A stretch of DNA of 64,000 nucleotides. It comes from Irpex lacteus (taxonomy: Eukaryota > Basidiomycota > Agaricomycetes > Polyporales > Irpicaceae). How positions within the stretch are numbered: the first letter of the stretch is position 1; each line of letters starts with the position of its first letter. The stretch is taken from contig MQVO02000030.1 of assembly GCA_001986395.2 (NCBI GenBank), positions 186,001 to 250,000 on the forward strand, written 5' to 3'. Of this stretch, positions 10,519-22,473 are shown one piece after another. The notes under the pieces are model-generated. The model did no database searches. It saw only the letters and a program-made list of their open reading frames with translations, and had not been told where the DNA came from. Both the position numbers and the translations under genes were made by a program.

Positions 10519-11178
10519 ATGCTGCAACGGAGCGTTCGTCGGGTCGCTTTCACACATATCCTAACTCACACTCGCAATGTCTCAACTGCCAAAGTCCCGC
10601 GCACTCCGTCCTCTGGGCCACCTGCCATGAAGCATCCAACTCGAGGGGGCCAGAATCTCACTGACCGCTATCGTCGGCTCGAGAAGTCGTTACGAGGGAA
10701 GGGAACGTACCAGAAGGATATCTCAGACCTGGCAGAGGAGGGCGCGACGTTGTCGAAACCGCACAAGTCTGGTCCTTCGACGAGGACGTTTATGGGCTTT
10801 ATTGTCCCTGAAGTGCCAAAGCCCCCTGCATCTGATGGTGAGTACTCGTATTGGACAGTCTATGAGTCAAAAAGGCTCATGGCTACGGTAGACTGCTGCA
10901 TGTCTGGGTGCGCCATATGCGTGTACGATTTGTACGCGGAGGCTCAGGACGAATACAAGAAGGCGTTAGAGCATCTGCGTAGATCACTCGCTGCTCTGCA
11001 CGTACCAGAGGACCAATGGCCAGAGGATATCCAGACAGCGTCCAAGTCCGGGAATACAAAGTCGCAGCGCAAGTTGAATCCGACGTTGAGCGCGTTCGAG
11101 GAGCTCGAGGCGAGGTTGAAGCAGAAGCACTCTGGTGATGTCGCCTCAGGATCGAATGATGTGGCTACTGGTTTGTAG
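10519..11178 (+). CDS. Oxidoreductase-like domain protein (OXLD1-type), probably mitochondrial
   Basis: Two exons, 10519-10837 and 10892-11178, 201 aa. The 54-nt GTGAGT intron is frame-neutral, but removing it restores DDCCMSGCAICVYDLY, the cysteine-rich hallmark of the oxidoreductase-like N-terminal domain family (human OXLD1). Without splicing an unrelated insert would split this motif. The N-terminus (MLQRSVRRVAF...) is Arg/Ser/Thr rich and lacks acid residues, as expected for a mitochondrial presequence. The stretch after the motif, EAQDEYKKALEHLRRSL, is helical. Molecular function is unknown; the cysteines suggest metal or redox binding. MKHPTRGG at codon 37 is an alternative start that would drop the presequence. 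Confidence 0.87.
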   Translation: MLQRSVRRVAFTHILTHTRNVSTAKVPRTPSSGPPAMKHPTRGGQNLTDRYRRLEKSLRGKGTYQKDISDLAEEGATLSKPHKSGPSTRTFMGFIVPEVPKPPASDGEYSYWTVYESKRLMATVDCCMSGCAICVYDLYAEAQDEYKKALEHLRRSLAALHVPEDQWPEDIQTASKSGNTKSQRKLNPTLSAFEELEARLKQKHSGDVASGSNDVATGL

Positions 11179-11798
11179 ATTGCCTTTGGTCAAGATGCAA
11201 CTCTGGTTGTGAAGGCGCTGACTGCGTGCGGGGGTTCTCACAGAAGCGAATGTAGAGGCAGGGGAGCAGTCAAAGGCCACCCGCCATCGGGTACGTCCTG
11301 GGAAGGATGTGGCGGCTGAGCTGAGATCTGTGTATGAGGGGGTCCGTTGGGTCTTGTTTAGTAACCGATAGGTCAGTGTGATGAGTTCGATATATCGCGT
11401 CGGTTCTCTAACTGTTGGCCTTAGCATCCGTCGTACTACATGCCTTGTCGCACAATGCGTATGAAATCACTCGCGAACATGTAGACATACTAGAAGTGAG
11501 ATCAGAAACAAGGCGATTCTTCTTATGCGTCGGTAATGGTTCAGGATTGCGCAGTTCACTGCGTTGCATGTGTGTTCTCCCGTTTTGCCATGCTGTTTAG
11601 GTCAGGAGTCCAAGTTATAGGCTTTGCGCTGACAGGGATCCTCAGTTTTGGTTTGCTGCGACATGCCTTCAGAGCGTTGCCGGTCCTCGTTGCGATGGCG
11701 AGTAGCAATTGGCTGTTGTCGCTCACATGCAGCCCTCCTCTCTACTCCCAACCACCACCGCAGTCGCTAATTGAGTTGCTCACCAGCGAGGGTTGTGT
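11179..11798. other. Intergenic region, no gene seen
   Basis: Open frames here are short and unlike proteins. Nothing is supported. Confidence 0.5.
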
Positions 11799-14608
11799 AT
11801 GAGCCACACTAATCATCAGCCTAGGCCCTCTAGAAGACTTTCAAGCCGACGTAGAGTACACTGACAATAAAGTAGTAACAACATACGACACGATATCGTC
11901 CAACAACAAGCCTCCAGAGGAGGGAATAGACCATCAAGTGCAGTACGTCCTCTCAGGATTACCTACGGGATGGGCAGCAATGGCCAAGGAAGTGAGGGAC
12001 TTTGACGAAGAAAAGGTGAAGGAATGCAAAGAAGACATAGACACTCTTCTCGTTTTCCGTAAGTGTCAAAGTTGGTTGTCTCGTCATCAGCTGGTACTGA
12101 AGCGTGATTTTGGAGGCCGGTCTGTTCTCTGCGGTACTTTCCGCCTTTCTTCTCGCTGCCTATCCTGCGCTACAACCCGATCGTATGGACGCCGTCATTC
12201 ATGCTCTTGACAGGATCGCTACGCAAACCGAGAGTTACAGGCTCTCAGGCTCTACGCTTACGGCAACAAATAGGCTTCCCTCAACACTTCCACCTTTCAG
12301 TGCTAGTGCCAACGATATCCGTGTGAACGTGGCCTGGTTCGCAGGCCTTATCATCAGCCTGATCACTGCGTCCTTTGCAATGCTCGTTAAGCAATGGCTA
12401 CGTGAATTTCTCGCAGTCGAGAACCCCTCTCCGCAGGCTCGCCTTCGCATTCACCACTTTCGTGCCCCGCAAGTCACAGCATGGGCCGTCTACGAGATAG
12501 CCGCAGCTCTCCCCCTCCTTTTACAACTCTCTCTAGGTCTCTTCTTCGTTGGCCTCTGCTACTTCACAGCGGCGGTGCACTCTGCCATCGGCTATACTAC
12601 ACTTCCCCTGGTGGTCGGTTGGGCGCTGTGTTTCTTCACAACCACAGTGCTTCCCTTTTTCTTTCCCCGGTGCCCATATAAAACCGCCTTACTCAAGGTT
12701 GCTGTGACCCGCCTGCATCGGCACATCTCTCGCTAGGCCGTCTGGTCACAAGGCCGCTTGTCAGTCTGGCGGGCCCAGTGGATTGATACTGTACCATTCC
12801 TTAGGCAACCCCTACGGAACGCTGTCAACTTTCTGCTTGACCGTTTGCTCGCCATCCCAGACGAACGCTTGGTAATCGAAGACCCGACCAAAGACGTTGC
12901 TATCCTGCTGTCAGTGGACGCAATTCAAGCCAACGACGAGTTGCTGTTGTCCACGGTCTTTGAGGCCCTCCATTCCACCGAGCCTCACTGGAAGGACGTT
13001 GTAGACTTCACAATGAAGATTCTCTCCCACAGGATCCTGACTAATGTTCCATCCGGAAGCACGGGAGTAGAGACGAACAAGTGGCCATTTATGGACGCGT
13101 TTCCGCTCGCTAAGATACGTCCTCCTACCAAGACGGCTATTCTACAGAACCTCTCCAAATTCATCGCAAACATTCGTGTGGACGTTTGGAATATCGACGA
13201 GGATGGTACACATCTCTGGCAGGCATTCGCGCTCGCTATGTCAGCTGCACATGACTCCCTGGAGCATATAACATCCAGCCGGAGTCTGATCGCATTCCTG
13301 ACGTGCTATCTGAACCATCCTGAGTGGGCACCGAAGCTTCTGGGTGACTGGATGCGATTGGTCGATGGCATCTCGAATGCCCATTATGATACTGGTCCCG
13401 TCAGTCTTACGACTTTCCAGAGTATTCTCGCCACTTTAATTAGACTTGAAAAGTCTCTGCAGCTTCGCGTGCCTGGGGGAGCGGAAGCGTTCAAACGGAT
13501 GTTTAGAATGGCGTATCCCACGTCGTCCACTGCTGACTGGGATACGTGGGCTTGGCCACAAGAAAGCTTGGAGTCATGGAAAACTCTGTGTTTCAAGTAT
13601 CTTTCTTCCATCGTCTGTGAAGAGTTTCGTTACCAGGCCCAATCCTCAATGAGCAATGATGTCTTGCTCTCAGCGAGTAATGATGTCTCATTCTCAACGA
13701 GTAATGACATAACGCTATTAAGGGGCACTAAATCGGTTTTCCTGGCTACTTTACACCTGACTCGGTTATGGTATGAATCTATTCAAGCTGTCGCACACAA
13801 TGAAATGGGAATAGTCCTAGAAGGAGTCCAGCAGATCCTCGCGGTTGCAATCAAGAGCGATAAATGCACTTCGGTTTTGCTTGCCTGTGTACTCGATGAT
13901 GAAATGGGATATCTGTGGCGGCTGTTCTTATGGCGTATCTGGCGGCAGGAAAGAAAGACAGGTATGCCTGAATTACATCCTCAGAATCCTGATATACTAT
14001 ACTTACGTTCGTAATAGTACAGTAATTCAGTCTCAACTACAGTAGAAAACATCACACAAATCGAAACTGTTGTAAAGAGAGAATCTACCCGCCGTTACGA
14101 TCTTTGCACAGCGCTACGATTGTGTCAAGCCACAATCTCGCTATTTTACGTCCTCGACTTGGAGGACAACTCCGGCAGCCTCGACATCACGCGTCGCTTA
14201 TCTAACTCCCTGATCGAGTGTGTACGACGTACACTGGCACGTACACTGGCAATTGACAAAAATCTCGTACGCCAGGAGGATGTCGGGGAGCTAGTGGCAG
14301 CATGCTTGGACACAATCAACGACATAGACATATTTCATCTTCACCGGGAGGTCATGTCAAACTTCGTAACCTACGAGGTCTGGAGTCAGGAATTCCTGGA
14401 GGATCGCAGCCTATTCCCCGACCAATTTGTGAGCATCCTCGGATATGTATACGAAGCGCATTTGCAGAGGAGGCCCATCTGGATCTATCGTGTACGCAGA
14501 CTAGACGAAATGAACCAGAATGGCTCGATCCCCTCCGAAGATACTCAGCAGCCAGACAACGCAGCCGATCCCTACGAGGTTGCTCAGCATTTACCCACAA
14601 CCATCTAG
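11799..14608 (+). pseudogene. DUF6535 membrane protein gene with two frame breaks and an in-frame stop
   Basis: The family signature is clear: GLPTGWAAMAKEVRDFDEE, then EDIDTLLVF joined to AGLFSAVLSAFLL. DUF6535 proteins are Agaricomycete membrane proteins of unknown function. Four hydrophobic segments follow (NVAWFAGLIISLITASF, LPLLLQLSLGLFFVGL, TLPLVVGWALCFF). Likely exons are 11799-12058, 12116-13961 and 14031-14608. Three problems occur. Near 11830 the ATG frame and the DUF frame differ by one base. At 12057-12058 the only good donor (GTAAGT) leaves one base too many for AGLFSAV. At 12734-12736 an in-frame TAG separates ...RHISR from AVWSQG, after which the same frame stays open for 400 codons. 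The C-terminal part contains a Ser-Asn-Asp repeat. Decay is likely, but base errors cannot be excluded. Confidence 0.75.
13648..13719 (+). repeat. 24-bp in-frame repeat, three copies
   Basis: Three degenerate copies of AGYAATGATGTCTY encode MSNDVLLS, ASNDVSFS and TSNDITLL inside the DUF6535 gene. Confidence 0.75.
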
Positions 14609-15466
14609 AGGAGAGACGTCGGTACTGCTATTGGTGCGGAAGCAAACGACATTCACCGTACGGTTACTTACTAGGGGATTCAATACACCGTCTACCCTTC
14701 CTCTATCTTTGCTTTTCATTTAGATTTCTTATGCATCTGGAGAGGGGGGACGCACTCTGTCACATTCGACTGCTGAGCGCAATGGTCTAGATGCTGCTCT
14801 TCTTATGTCGACCCCACTGCTAATGCCTTGATACATCGTTCATTGAAACGCCGACCCTAGTTCGAGAGAGCATGCAGGGGTTGACACCGGTTGTCCTACT
14901 ACGTCTCGGTTGTCCTCAGTTCAGACTCACATACCACAACTCTCTAAGCTCTATATAATCTGATGCACTTTGTGTCTTCTGGGACGCTCCAGTGAGCCGG
15001 GAAAACACAAACGACGATGTTCGCTGTGCACCCAAGTAATCAGTAAGTACTTATCATCTGCAAGCTGGATAGCTTCATGTCCAGCGAAGTGTTTATGTTG
15101 TCCTCTCTTTGGTTCATCTTGCGCAAGTTCTACATGCTACGAGATCTTAGATCTGAGGCCTGAGATCTGATAGGCTGGTCTGCTAACTTAAGATTAGGCG
15201 CTGTGTCACAAACGCGTAATATCACGCTTGTCACACCGTGACTCGGCATCACGTATGCGCGCGACGTTCTTGTATCATCGCTTCCAACTTGAATCTTGGT
15301 TTTGTTGAGAAAGGATTAGATACTTACTCTAGATTAAATTTCTAAACAGTTGCTGTCAGGTAAGCAGGTTGCCCGCACTTGGAATATTGACTTAATGTGC
15401 CTAACCAACACTATGCCTTGGTCTGTTGTATAGAAGGCCCTGCTACGTGGCCTTAGAGTTGATTCC
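14609..15466. other. Intergenic region, no gene seen
   Basis: AT-richer sequence between the DUF6535 locus and the MutY homologue. No coding signature and no convincing RNA gene. Confidence 0.5.
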
Positions 15467-17942
15467 ATGCCGAAAGAACTACGTTCTAAGAGGCGTATTG
15501 ACTCAGATGAGGACTTCAATGAATTCTCTGACCAAAGTGACGCGTCATTTACCCCGATGACCACCAAAAAGCGCACCAAGTCGAGCAAGGACACTTCGAG
15601 CAAAAGACGGCGTACATCTAAATCCAAAGAGCCGCCGAAAACTGGAACTAGTCTACGAGACGAGCCTGACATTGCTACCAGTTCAAAGCCGCACGCAATG
15701 TCTGACCACGTCATCACAGACGCCTCACCTCTGCAGAAGGCGTTACTGGCTTGGTACGCAGGTGTCCACGAAGCAAGAGGCATGCCGTGGAGAAAACCGT
15801 ACAATCCCGCATTCACTCTCGACCAGCGAGCTCAGCGAGCGTACGAGGTCAGCGCACTAGAAACATAGCAATAACGCTCAGCGAACTAACCTTACATCGG
15901 TCGATATGCTCACATCCACCTAGGTTTGGATCTCCGAAATCATGCTCCAACAGACACAAGTCGTCACCGTCATTCCGTATTACAACCGGTGGATGGCCAG
16001 GTAAGGTTTAGTTTCCCTCATTTGCGCTGTGCTTTGTCAGTCTGTGGCGCGTAATGTCATGTTTCTAATTCAGTCGCTGGACAGGTTTCCTACGATCAAG
16101 GATCTCGTGCGTCTTCTATCGCGAGATAATCAAACAAACAGAAATACTCATATGCGTGTTGATGTGTTGTTCATTTCGTGCTTTGTAGGCTGCGTCCGAC
16201 ATTGAGGCTGTCAACGCTCTATGGAAAGGTTTGGGGTACTACTCACGAGTGGCTCGCCTCCTCAGCGCGGCCAAGAAAGTCGTTGATGAGCTGGACGGCC
16301 GTCTTCCCGATAATGCCAAAGATATGGAGGCGAAGATACCTGGGATAGGCCGCTACAGCGCGGGCGCCATATGTTCTATCGCGTATAACGAATGTGTTCC
16401 CGTGGTACGTACTGCATACTTATCCGCACATCCGAGGCCCGGCGTTCCTTTTCCATCGGGCGATGCATTTGGCTGACAATCTGGCTTAAAGTTAGATGGC
16501 AACGTCAATCGTCTAATGAGTCGATTGTTGGCTTTGCACGCAAACCCTAAAGCAAAACCAACGCTAGACATATTGTGGGCCGGTGCTGAGGCGATGGTCT
16601 CAGGGAGCGACCAAGCGGGCGACATAAATCAGGCACTCATCGAATTGGGTGCGACAGTTTGCAAAGTGCGGGATCCGGACTGCAGTTCGTGTCCATTGCA
16701 ACAATGGTGCAGAGCGTATCGGTACGAACATACTGCTATCGATTCAGTACGCCGCCTTATTCATCTCCTCTCCGTCCGCCGGAGAGATCCTGCCACTAAC
16801 TTTTATTTGCACTTACAGGTGCCGAGCGCTTCTTCTTCCATGAATGCACCCACAAGAGATGAATTGCCAGACATAGAGGAACTGTGTGGCCTGTGTGAGC
16901 CGCTGCCCGTCCGTCCATCCGTGACGGCGTTTCCAATGAAGGTAGATCGGAAGAAAGCACGGGAGGAACTTGACATCGTCAATGTCGTGGAGTGGCGTCG
17001 TAATGCAGGCAGTGAGGATCGATGGTTCCTCCTCGTTAAGCGTCCTGAAGGAGGTACGAGTGTTCTGATCACTGTACCTTTCGTCCAGTCTCGCTGAAGG
17101 CGTATCGAAAACTCCATTCGGCTGCAGGTTTGTTGGCTGGCCTGCATGAGTTCCCGACGCTGCCAGACGTCTCAAACACGCTGTCGACGACAGCTATGCA
17201 GGAAGTTCCGCAGCGTCTGTTATCTAACCTGCTAACAGTACCCCTTCAGCCGTTCTGTCGGACCGCTAAGAAGGCTCGTTCAGGACGGAATGTTAGCGGC
17301 GGGCTGGATGTGGCGTCAACAAATGCGGGAGATCTTCTGCGAATAACGAGCATCAGACCCGCAGGAGATGTCATTCACGTATTCTCACACATTAGGAAGA
17401 CGTACCGGATCCAGTGGGTCCTCCTGGAGGGCGGAGGAAGTGATCCTCCCTCCCTCACGTCTGTCCCTTCTGATCTCGGGATCGGCGGAGAGAAACCGTT
17501 CACCAAAGCCCAGAAGAAGGCGAAGAAGGTGCCCTCTTCATCGAGTTCACCGACACGGCCCGGATCTAGTCAGAGCGGGAGAAAGGCCAGCAGTCTGCGA
17601 CGCGATGACAGTCCACTACCGAGTCTTTCCGATGACGCAGACCCACGCGTGTCAGCTATAGCCCCTGGAGCCACCGTCGATGAATCACTATTGGGCGCGA
17701 AAGGGCTGCAGCAAACCGCGGCGAGATGGCTGCTGATGAAAGATGTCTCCGAAGCCAAGTACGTCTGCTAATACCTCCTCGGCGCCTTTTGCGTCAAACA
17801 CACCGTAGAAAAGATGCATCTGACTGATTTTTTTTCTCTTGCTTACCGCTTGTGCAGCATCGGAACGGGAGTGCTCAAAGTCTGGAAGCAAGTTTCAACA
17901 TTGTGGGCCTCGGACGCTCTCACAGGCCCGGAGGTGGAGTAA
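15467..17942 (+). CDS. A/G-specific adenine DNA glycosylase (MutY/MUTYH)
   Basis: Eight exons: 15467-15847, 15924-16000, 16085-16106, 16189-16404, 16492-16721, 16827-17053, 17128-17758, 17858-17942; 622 aa. The enzyme removes adenine mispaired with 8-oxoguanine in nuclear or mitochondrial DNA. Landmarks in order: a basic, Ser-rich N-terminus with SKRRRTSKSK (nuclear signal); EIMLQQTQV with the catalytic Glu; the helix-hairpin-helix IPGIGRYSAGA; LDGNVNR with the catalytic Asp; and the iron-sulfur cluster C-x6-C-x2-C-x5-C (CKVRDPDCSSCPLQQWC). A NUDT1-like 8-oxoG recognition domain follows (LLVKRPEGG, LLAGLHEFP). Exon 6 is least sure: the strong acceptor at 16816-16818 breaks frame, whereas AG at 16825-16826 gives AYRASSSMN, and keeping the 105-nt intron is also frame-neutral. 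An extra Ser/Lys-rich insert lies in the C-terminal domain. Confidence 0.95.
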
Positions 17943-19020
17943 CAGAGGCTTAGACTCGGGGTGAGACTGTCCTTCGTCGCCTTTCCCTAATTTGCCTGTG
18001 GAGGCGATGGTCGATGGTGGGCGATGAGCACAGTAACGTTATTGGACAGGCCGAACGTTACCAAGCCTCCAACATAATATAGCCTCTTTAGGCAATTATC
18101 GTCATGCTTACGCGTGTCTCCTTCTTGACTCTCGCATCGCTTGTTACACAGAGCGTGTGGCACCTCTCACGTTGACGGCAGTCTATTCCCGAGTTATCTA
18201 CCGTTGAATTGTGCCTAGTTTCCAAACGCCTGCAGAAGCCCGTAGACACACGCTGGTCATGGCCGCCCAAGTAGTGCCTTCGATGTCCCTCCTCCGTTTG
18301 ACTTTCGTTAGAGTCTCCAGACGTGAGCTAGTGCGAAACGGGATTGATTGAGTTGCGGTCAAGTGTTCTCGAACTCGTCGTGCCTACGCTAACGTGGGTG
18401 GCTAAAACATTCCGACGGCGTAGGCGTCCACAGCTGACAGTGCCGTGAATGCCAGACTTTTCCAATGCTGCTTCTTGGGAAAATATATTGATTCAGTCAT
18501 CAATTCCGATGCCCCACCACCTTCTGCGCAAACCTGGATTGTCCATGCAGCATCGCGTAACGCATGGTGCCCTCGGACGACGAGAGGGCGTCACATGTGC
18601 ATGCTAAGCCTATGTGCCTCATATCATCATCGCAACATCGCGTTTCATGAACAAAGGCTGGATCATCTCGACTTACTCACCCATGCCAGTGGCCACAAAT
18701 CTGGGGTCAGCTAGTCAGTGTTACACAAACATTTCAGCTGCACCGGAAGCGATTTTCAGCCATAGAGATATGTAAGTATGTTTAGAAAGCATCGTGAACA
18801 TCACGGTAAGATTTAGATTTGTCGCTGAGGGTGCCTGAAATCGTTCCCCGCCTCACGCGGAGAAACTTGTTCGGCGTTACAGTTCTGCTGAGAACAAATA
18901 AGTAATCTGAATCGCCAAGTTTTAAACTAAGCCTGCAGGGACAATGGTCATCAGAATATACACCGCAATAAACCGCAACTCCAGCCCCCGGAAATGCCAG
19001 ATAACTCGGCACACATCGAA
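17943..19020. other. Intergenic region, no gene seen
   Basis: Short, unconvincing frames only. No repeat or RNA gene recognised. Confidence 0.5.
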
Positions 19021-19721
19021 TCACAGTAGCATCGATCTTTCAGGGTTCAATGTACAAAAAGTCAAGAATGACGCGAGTAAAACGAGGATGGTCAGCAACG
19101 TATACATATAGGCTGGGTATAATCGACCGGCAAATGTTGAAATTGTCTCTCTGGTCGGTGTTTGCCTTATTCGCCATGGAATCGATGAGGGAGGTGAATC
19201 ATTGAGAACGAGCGATTTTTCCACCCTATAGCTGCCAGTAGTGTGTGTACTTACTTGCCGGTTGCTAGCGATTGCCGCAGTCCCTCGACCCGCGGCTGCC
19301 AAAGATCGAACATCCAGAGATCATTGGAGACTGTAGTACCTCGGGATCCCGGTTGTCGGATGAGATGAGCATGTGCTCTCCAACGCTTGATTGAGTGATT
19401 TTGTCACCGTCTTCCTCTTTGTTTATAGATCCTGGCGCCCGGTCGATAAGTAACCAGTAACGTATGTGTGGCCCTGAGAGAGATCTACTTCAAGCACGGA
19501 CTTCAGTTCGCGATAAGCCGTTCCGGCGGCATGCGCAGCTGAAGATACTGGGGTCCGTGCCAAATTCAAGTTATCATAAGTAGTAGGTAACACTCTCTAT
19601 GTTTAGGTGACAAGCTGCAAGCACGACTATCAGATGACACAATAAAAGATATACGTAAAGGGTTCTCACATGTGTACTTACCATAATTATCGTGTACAGG
19701 ACCTGGACTCTCGGGCTCCAT
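19021..19721 (-). CDS. Possible small multi-exon membrane-anchored protein, model unresolved
   Basis: A clean first exon starts at 19721 (MEPESPGPVHDNY) and ends with GTAAGT at 19681. A second begins after CAG at 19547 and reads VSSAAHAAGTAYRELKSVLE, clearly protein-like. Around 19440 the frame must shift by one base to reach EEDGDKITQSSVGEHMLIS and DNRDPE. Downstream, 19150-19021 encodes a hydrophobic segment (YMYTLLTILVLLASFLTF) close to a stop, as in a C-terminal membrane anchor. Joining these pieces needs at least one frame correction and unverified introns. I do not recognise the family. Confidence 0.35.
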
Positions 19722-20946
19722 CCTAGTACGACGCTTCACTCCATTCTATCCACCAACTACGCAACTCAAATAGTGTACGGGTCCAATTGTCCTCCGACTC
19801 TCGCCTGACGGTATGATGGCAGCTGAAACTAGGTCAGTTAGTTTACATTCCTTTGTCCATGGCGCATCTGAGCTGCCAGAGGACTCGGATGCCACAGTAA
19901 CGGTGGGAGACACGGTACAACCCTGGCTCATGATCAGAGGATACTGATTAACCCAACAAATGCAATTGGCCATAGAACTCTAGCAACAAATCTAGCCTCA
20001 ACATTCCTTTCTAGGCCGTTAAACATAACGATGTAAATACCGTACACTTGTCCTTTCGAGAAACAAAAGTCCTGGGCCTCCGAGATTACAGTACTCATAC
20101 ACTTGACAAGGTATACGTAGCTTAGCTATATAGTCGTAAGTAGTACAGACACACCGCAATTCTATTCCCGTCTCTTTTCCTTCCGCGCGTACAAGTGGCA
20201 GGCAAAAGCATTCTCGCCGCACCACCCATCCGAACATCGAGGAGCACTGATGATACAAGCAGACAAGCACGCGGGATAGATGGGGTGCCTGTCAAACGAG
20301 AACAAAAATCGAGAGAAAAAATATTCCGGAGACGGAGACGGGATGTAGACGGGATTGAACAGGCGCAGGAGCGGAAGCAAAAGAGAACAGATTGCGATAA
20401 AACCAAGATAGAGCACGATGTGGAATAGGAATCTAAGATGATCCGAGCTTTTGCCTGCTCTCCCCGGCGGCCCAACCGATGCAACGGAAGGTGATTGTGT
20501 ATGTCGTGTTGATGATCCTCGAAATAGAATGATAAGATGAAGGGTTTGAAATGTGTTTGGTGTGTAGTATGCGGACGACGCCGAAGGCAGATGGTAATGC
20601 GAGAAGAGTAGTCCGTGACATGAAAGATGAAGATGTCCAGTGGCACAATTTGGATCGACGTGTAGACGAAGAGACACGAGATTCCATCGGCGAAGACTCC
20701 CACCACCACCGAGCGAGCGAACAGAAAGGACAAAGCAGGGTGGACAGCTCTTGTATTCCGACCCTGACGGAGCCTCCAGAAGCATAAAAGTACAACAAAG
20801 GGGAACAGCCGAGCCCGGCAACGTAGTGTCAAGGACCGACGTTAGAGAGGCTAGAAGGATGTGGACTTTGGGCCCGTGCGTGTAGTACTCCGTACGATGC
20901 CTCTTGCCTACTAGCCATGCCATGAGCCTGTTAAGCATTCAGGAGA
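19722..20946. other. Region between the small gene and the WOPR gene, probably including WOPR 3' UTR
   Basis: Long minus-strand frames at 20120-20940 start just after the WOPR stop codon but lack protein-like composition. One frame at 19746-19973 (SGSSDAPWTKECKLTDLVS) looks mildly coding but connects to nothing. Confidence 0.4.
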
Positions 20947-22473
20947 TCACCGCGAAGGCACCGTCGCACGTATGTCCGTCCACCTCGCCTCCAGCCTCGG
21001 AGTATTCGACAAACGGCGGAGACAATCTTCAGCCATCGGGTCTCGTAACGGCGGATTTATAGTTTTAAGCACGGATAGTGGTACAAGATTTCGCTCGGGG
21101 GCTACGCCTGCGTTGCCAGAGTGTGGTGGTGGTGAGTGTGGCGATAAAGATGATGGCGGTGGGGGTATCGATTGAGGTAGCTGTGCGGCGTAGTTGGGCG
21201 TGGCTGGTAATGGTGACGAGCCAAAATCTGAAGAGGCCGACGACGACTGGCTTGTAAACGGCGAAGGGTCACGATAACCGTCAACCCCTGCGTCCGCAAG
21301 AGTGGGTAGTCTGGCAGGGTGGACTGCAGCAGCGGTAGACGGTGGTGGAAGCGTCGGAGGGGCGTAATAATGGGATCTTTGATCGTAAGCATGATGCCGA
21401 CCGTAATCCGCTGGGCCGGATAATATTCCTGCGCATGAGGCGGCGGAGGGGGAGGATGGTGCGGGTGATGATGATGGTGAGAAGGATGATGATGATGATT
21501 TGCATGATTATGATTAACGGAACCATGAGGCGGCGCAGAAGCAGCAGATCCCCAGGCATGCTTTTCGTCCTGGATGCTCATGGCAGGCGCGTCTACGGGA
21601 TATTGCGGTCGAAAAGGGTCTGTGGGCACCTCGACGCCGGTCCATGATTCAGGCCAACTTGGGGGACTTTCCTCACGTGGTCGCTCGCCCGCACGGCCTT
21701 TGCTCGCGCGTGCATTTTTGAACCACCAGGAGGAACGGACACGTCGCCTACTCCGGGTATCATGTCAATGGTGTTCAGGCCGTCAAGGGTTGCCTGGCTA
21801 AAGTATGCAGCTGGAGTTGCCGGCGGCAACAACACGCACCCGCAGGGTCAGCTTGACATCATCTGTAGCGATGGGTGTTGGATTGCACTTACTCAGATGC
21901 CATTTTCGAGTGACGCCACGAGGGCGATCGTCTGGCAGCGACACATGCACGCTGAACGTCTGCTTGATGAGACGATCTACTTCTGATCTCGGGCTGCCAG
22001 ACGAACGAGGGTCACGTCTTCTGACAGAGCTTGAGCGATGGTTCTCATCGGTAGAAAACCGCTCGCGAGTATGCTCACCTCATGATGTTTGCCCAGTGCG
22101 CTGAAGACTGATTTGACTCTGGGTCCGGTGTCCCGTTGACGGTAGAAAAGAATTCTTGGGCGATCCTGGAGGCGGACCAGGATATGCCATCTGTCCTATA
22201 GAAGGCGCATATAAGCACATAAGTGACGTACTTGGGTGACTATATGCGGTGAGAAACGGATAATTACCATCGTTCCATGCCGAGACCAGTGACCTCGGCG
22301 TTTGCACAGCGCTCCTCCCAGATATACACGTTCCCGGGGATGATCGCCCTGCGCTCTTCTGCGTCGAGGCGGCGGGTGATCATAGGGAGAACGCCGCGTG
22401 CGACGGCGTAGAATATCTGGAGGGCATCGCGGGTCGAGCTGACGCGGACGTTTGTGAGTGTGGGCTGCTGCAT
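20947..22473 (-). CDS. WOPR-domain (Gti1/Pac2 family) transcription factor, interrupted by two single-base frame breaks
   Basis: Exons 22473-22268, 22195-22079, 22020-21893, 21810-20947. WOPR proteins (Wor1, Ryp1, Gti1, Pac2) are fungal DNA-binding master regulators of morphology and development. The domain starts at MQQPTLTNVRVSS. DALQIFYAVARGVLPMITRR and GNVYIWEER follow; splicing then builds WTDGISWSASRI, and the second half of the domain has DRLIKQTFSV, TRKWHLSAYF and IPGVGD. All three introns splice in frame. In the last exon the frame breaks at a run of five T (plus strand) at 21715-21719: one more base gives SKNARASKGRAGE and a Pro/Trp segment SWPESWTGVEVP. It breaks again near 21408-21412; one more C gives DYGRHHAYDQ and an open Pro/Ser-rich tail to TGA. 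A poly-His tract lies between. Both breaks look like missing bases. Confidence 0.88.
21432..21520 (-). repeat. Polyhistidine/polyproline codon repeat in the WOPR gene
   Basis: CAT/CAC-rich sequence encodes HHHHPSHHHHHPHHPPPPPP. It is a region where replication or sequencing slippage is expected. Confidence 0.8.

Noticed and set aside
20122..20938. Long minus-strand frames of 236 and 258 aa
   Set aside because: They begin just past the WOPR stop, overlap each other in different frames, and have composition unlike proteins; probably 3' UTR.
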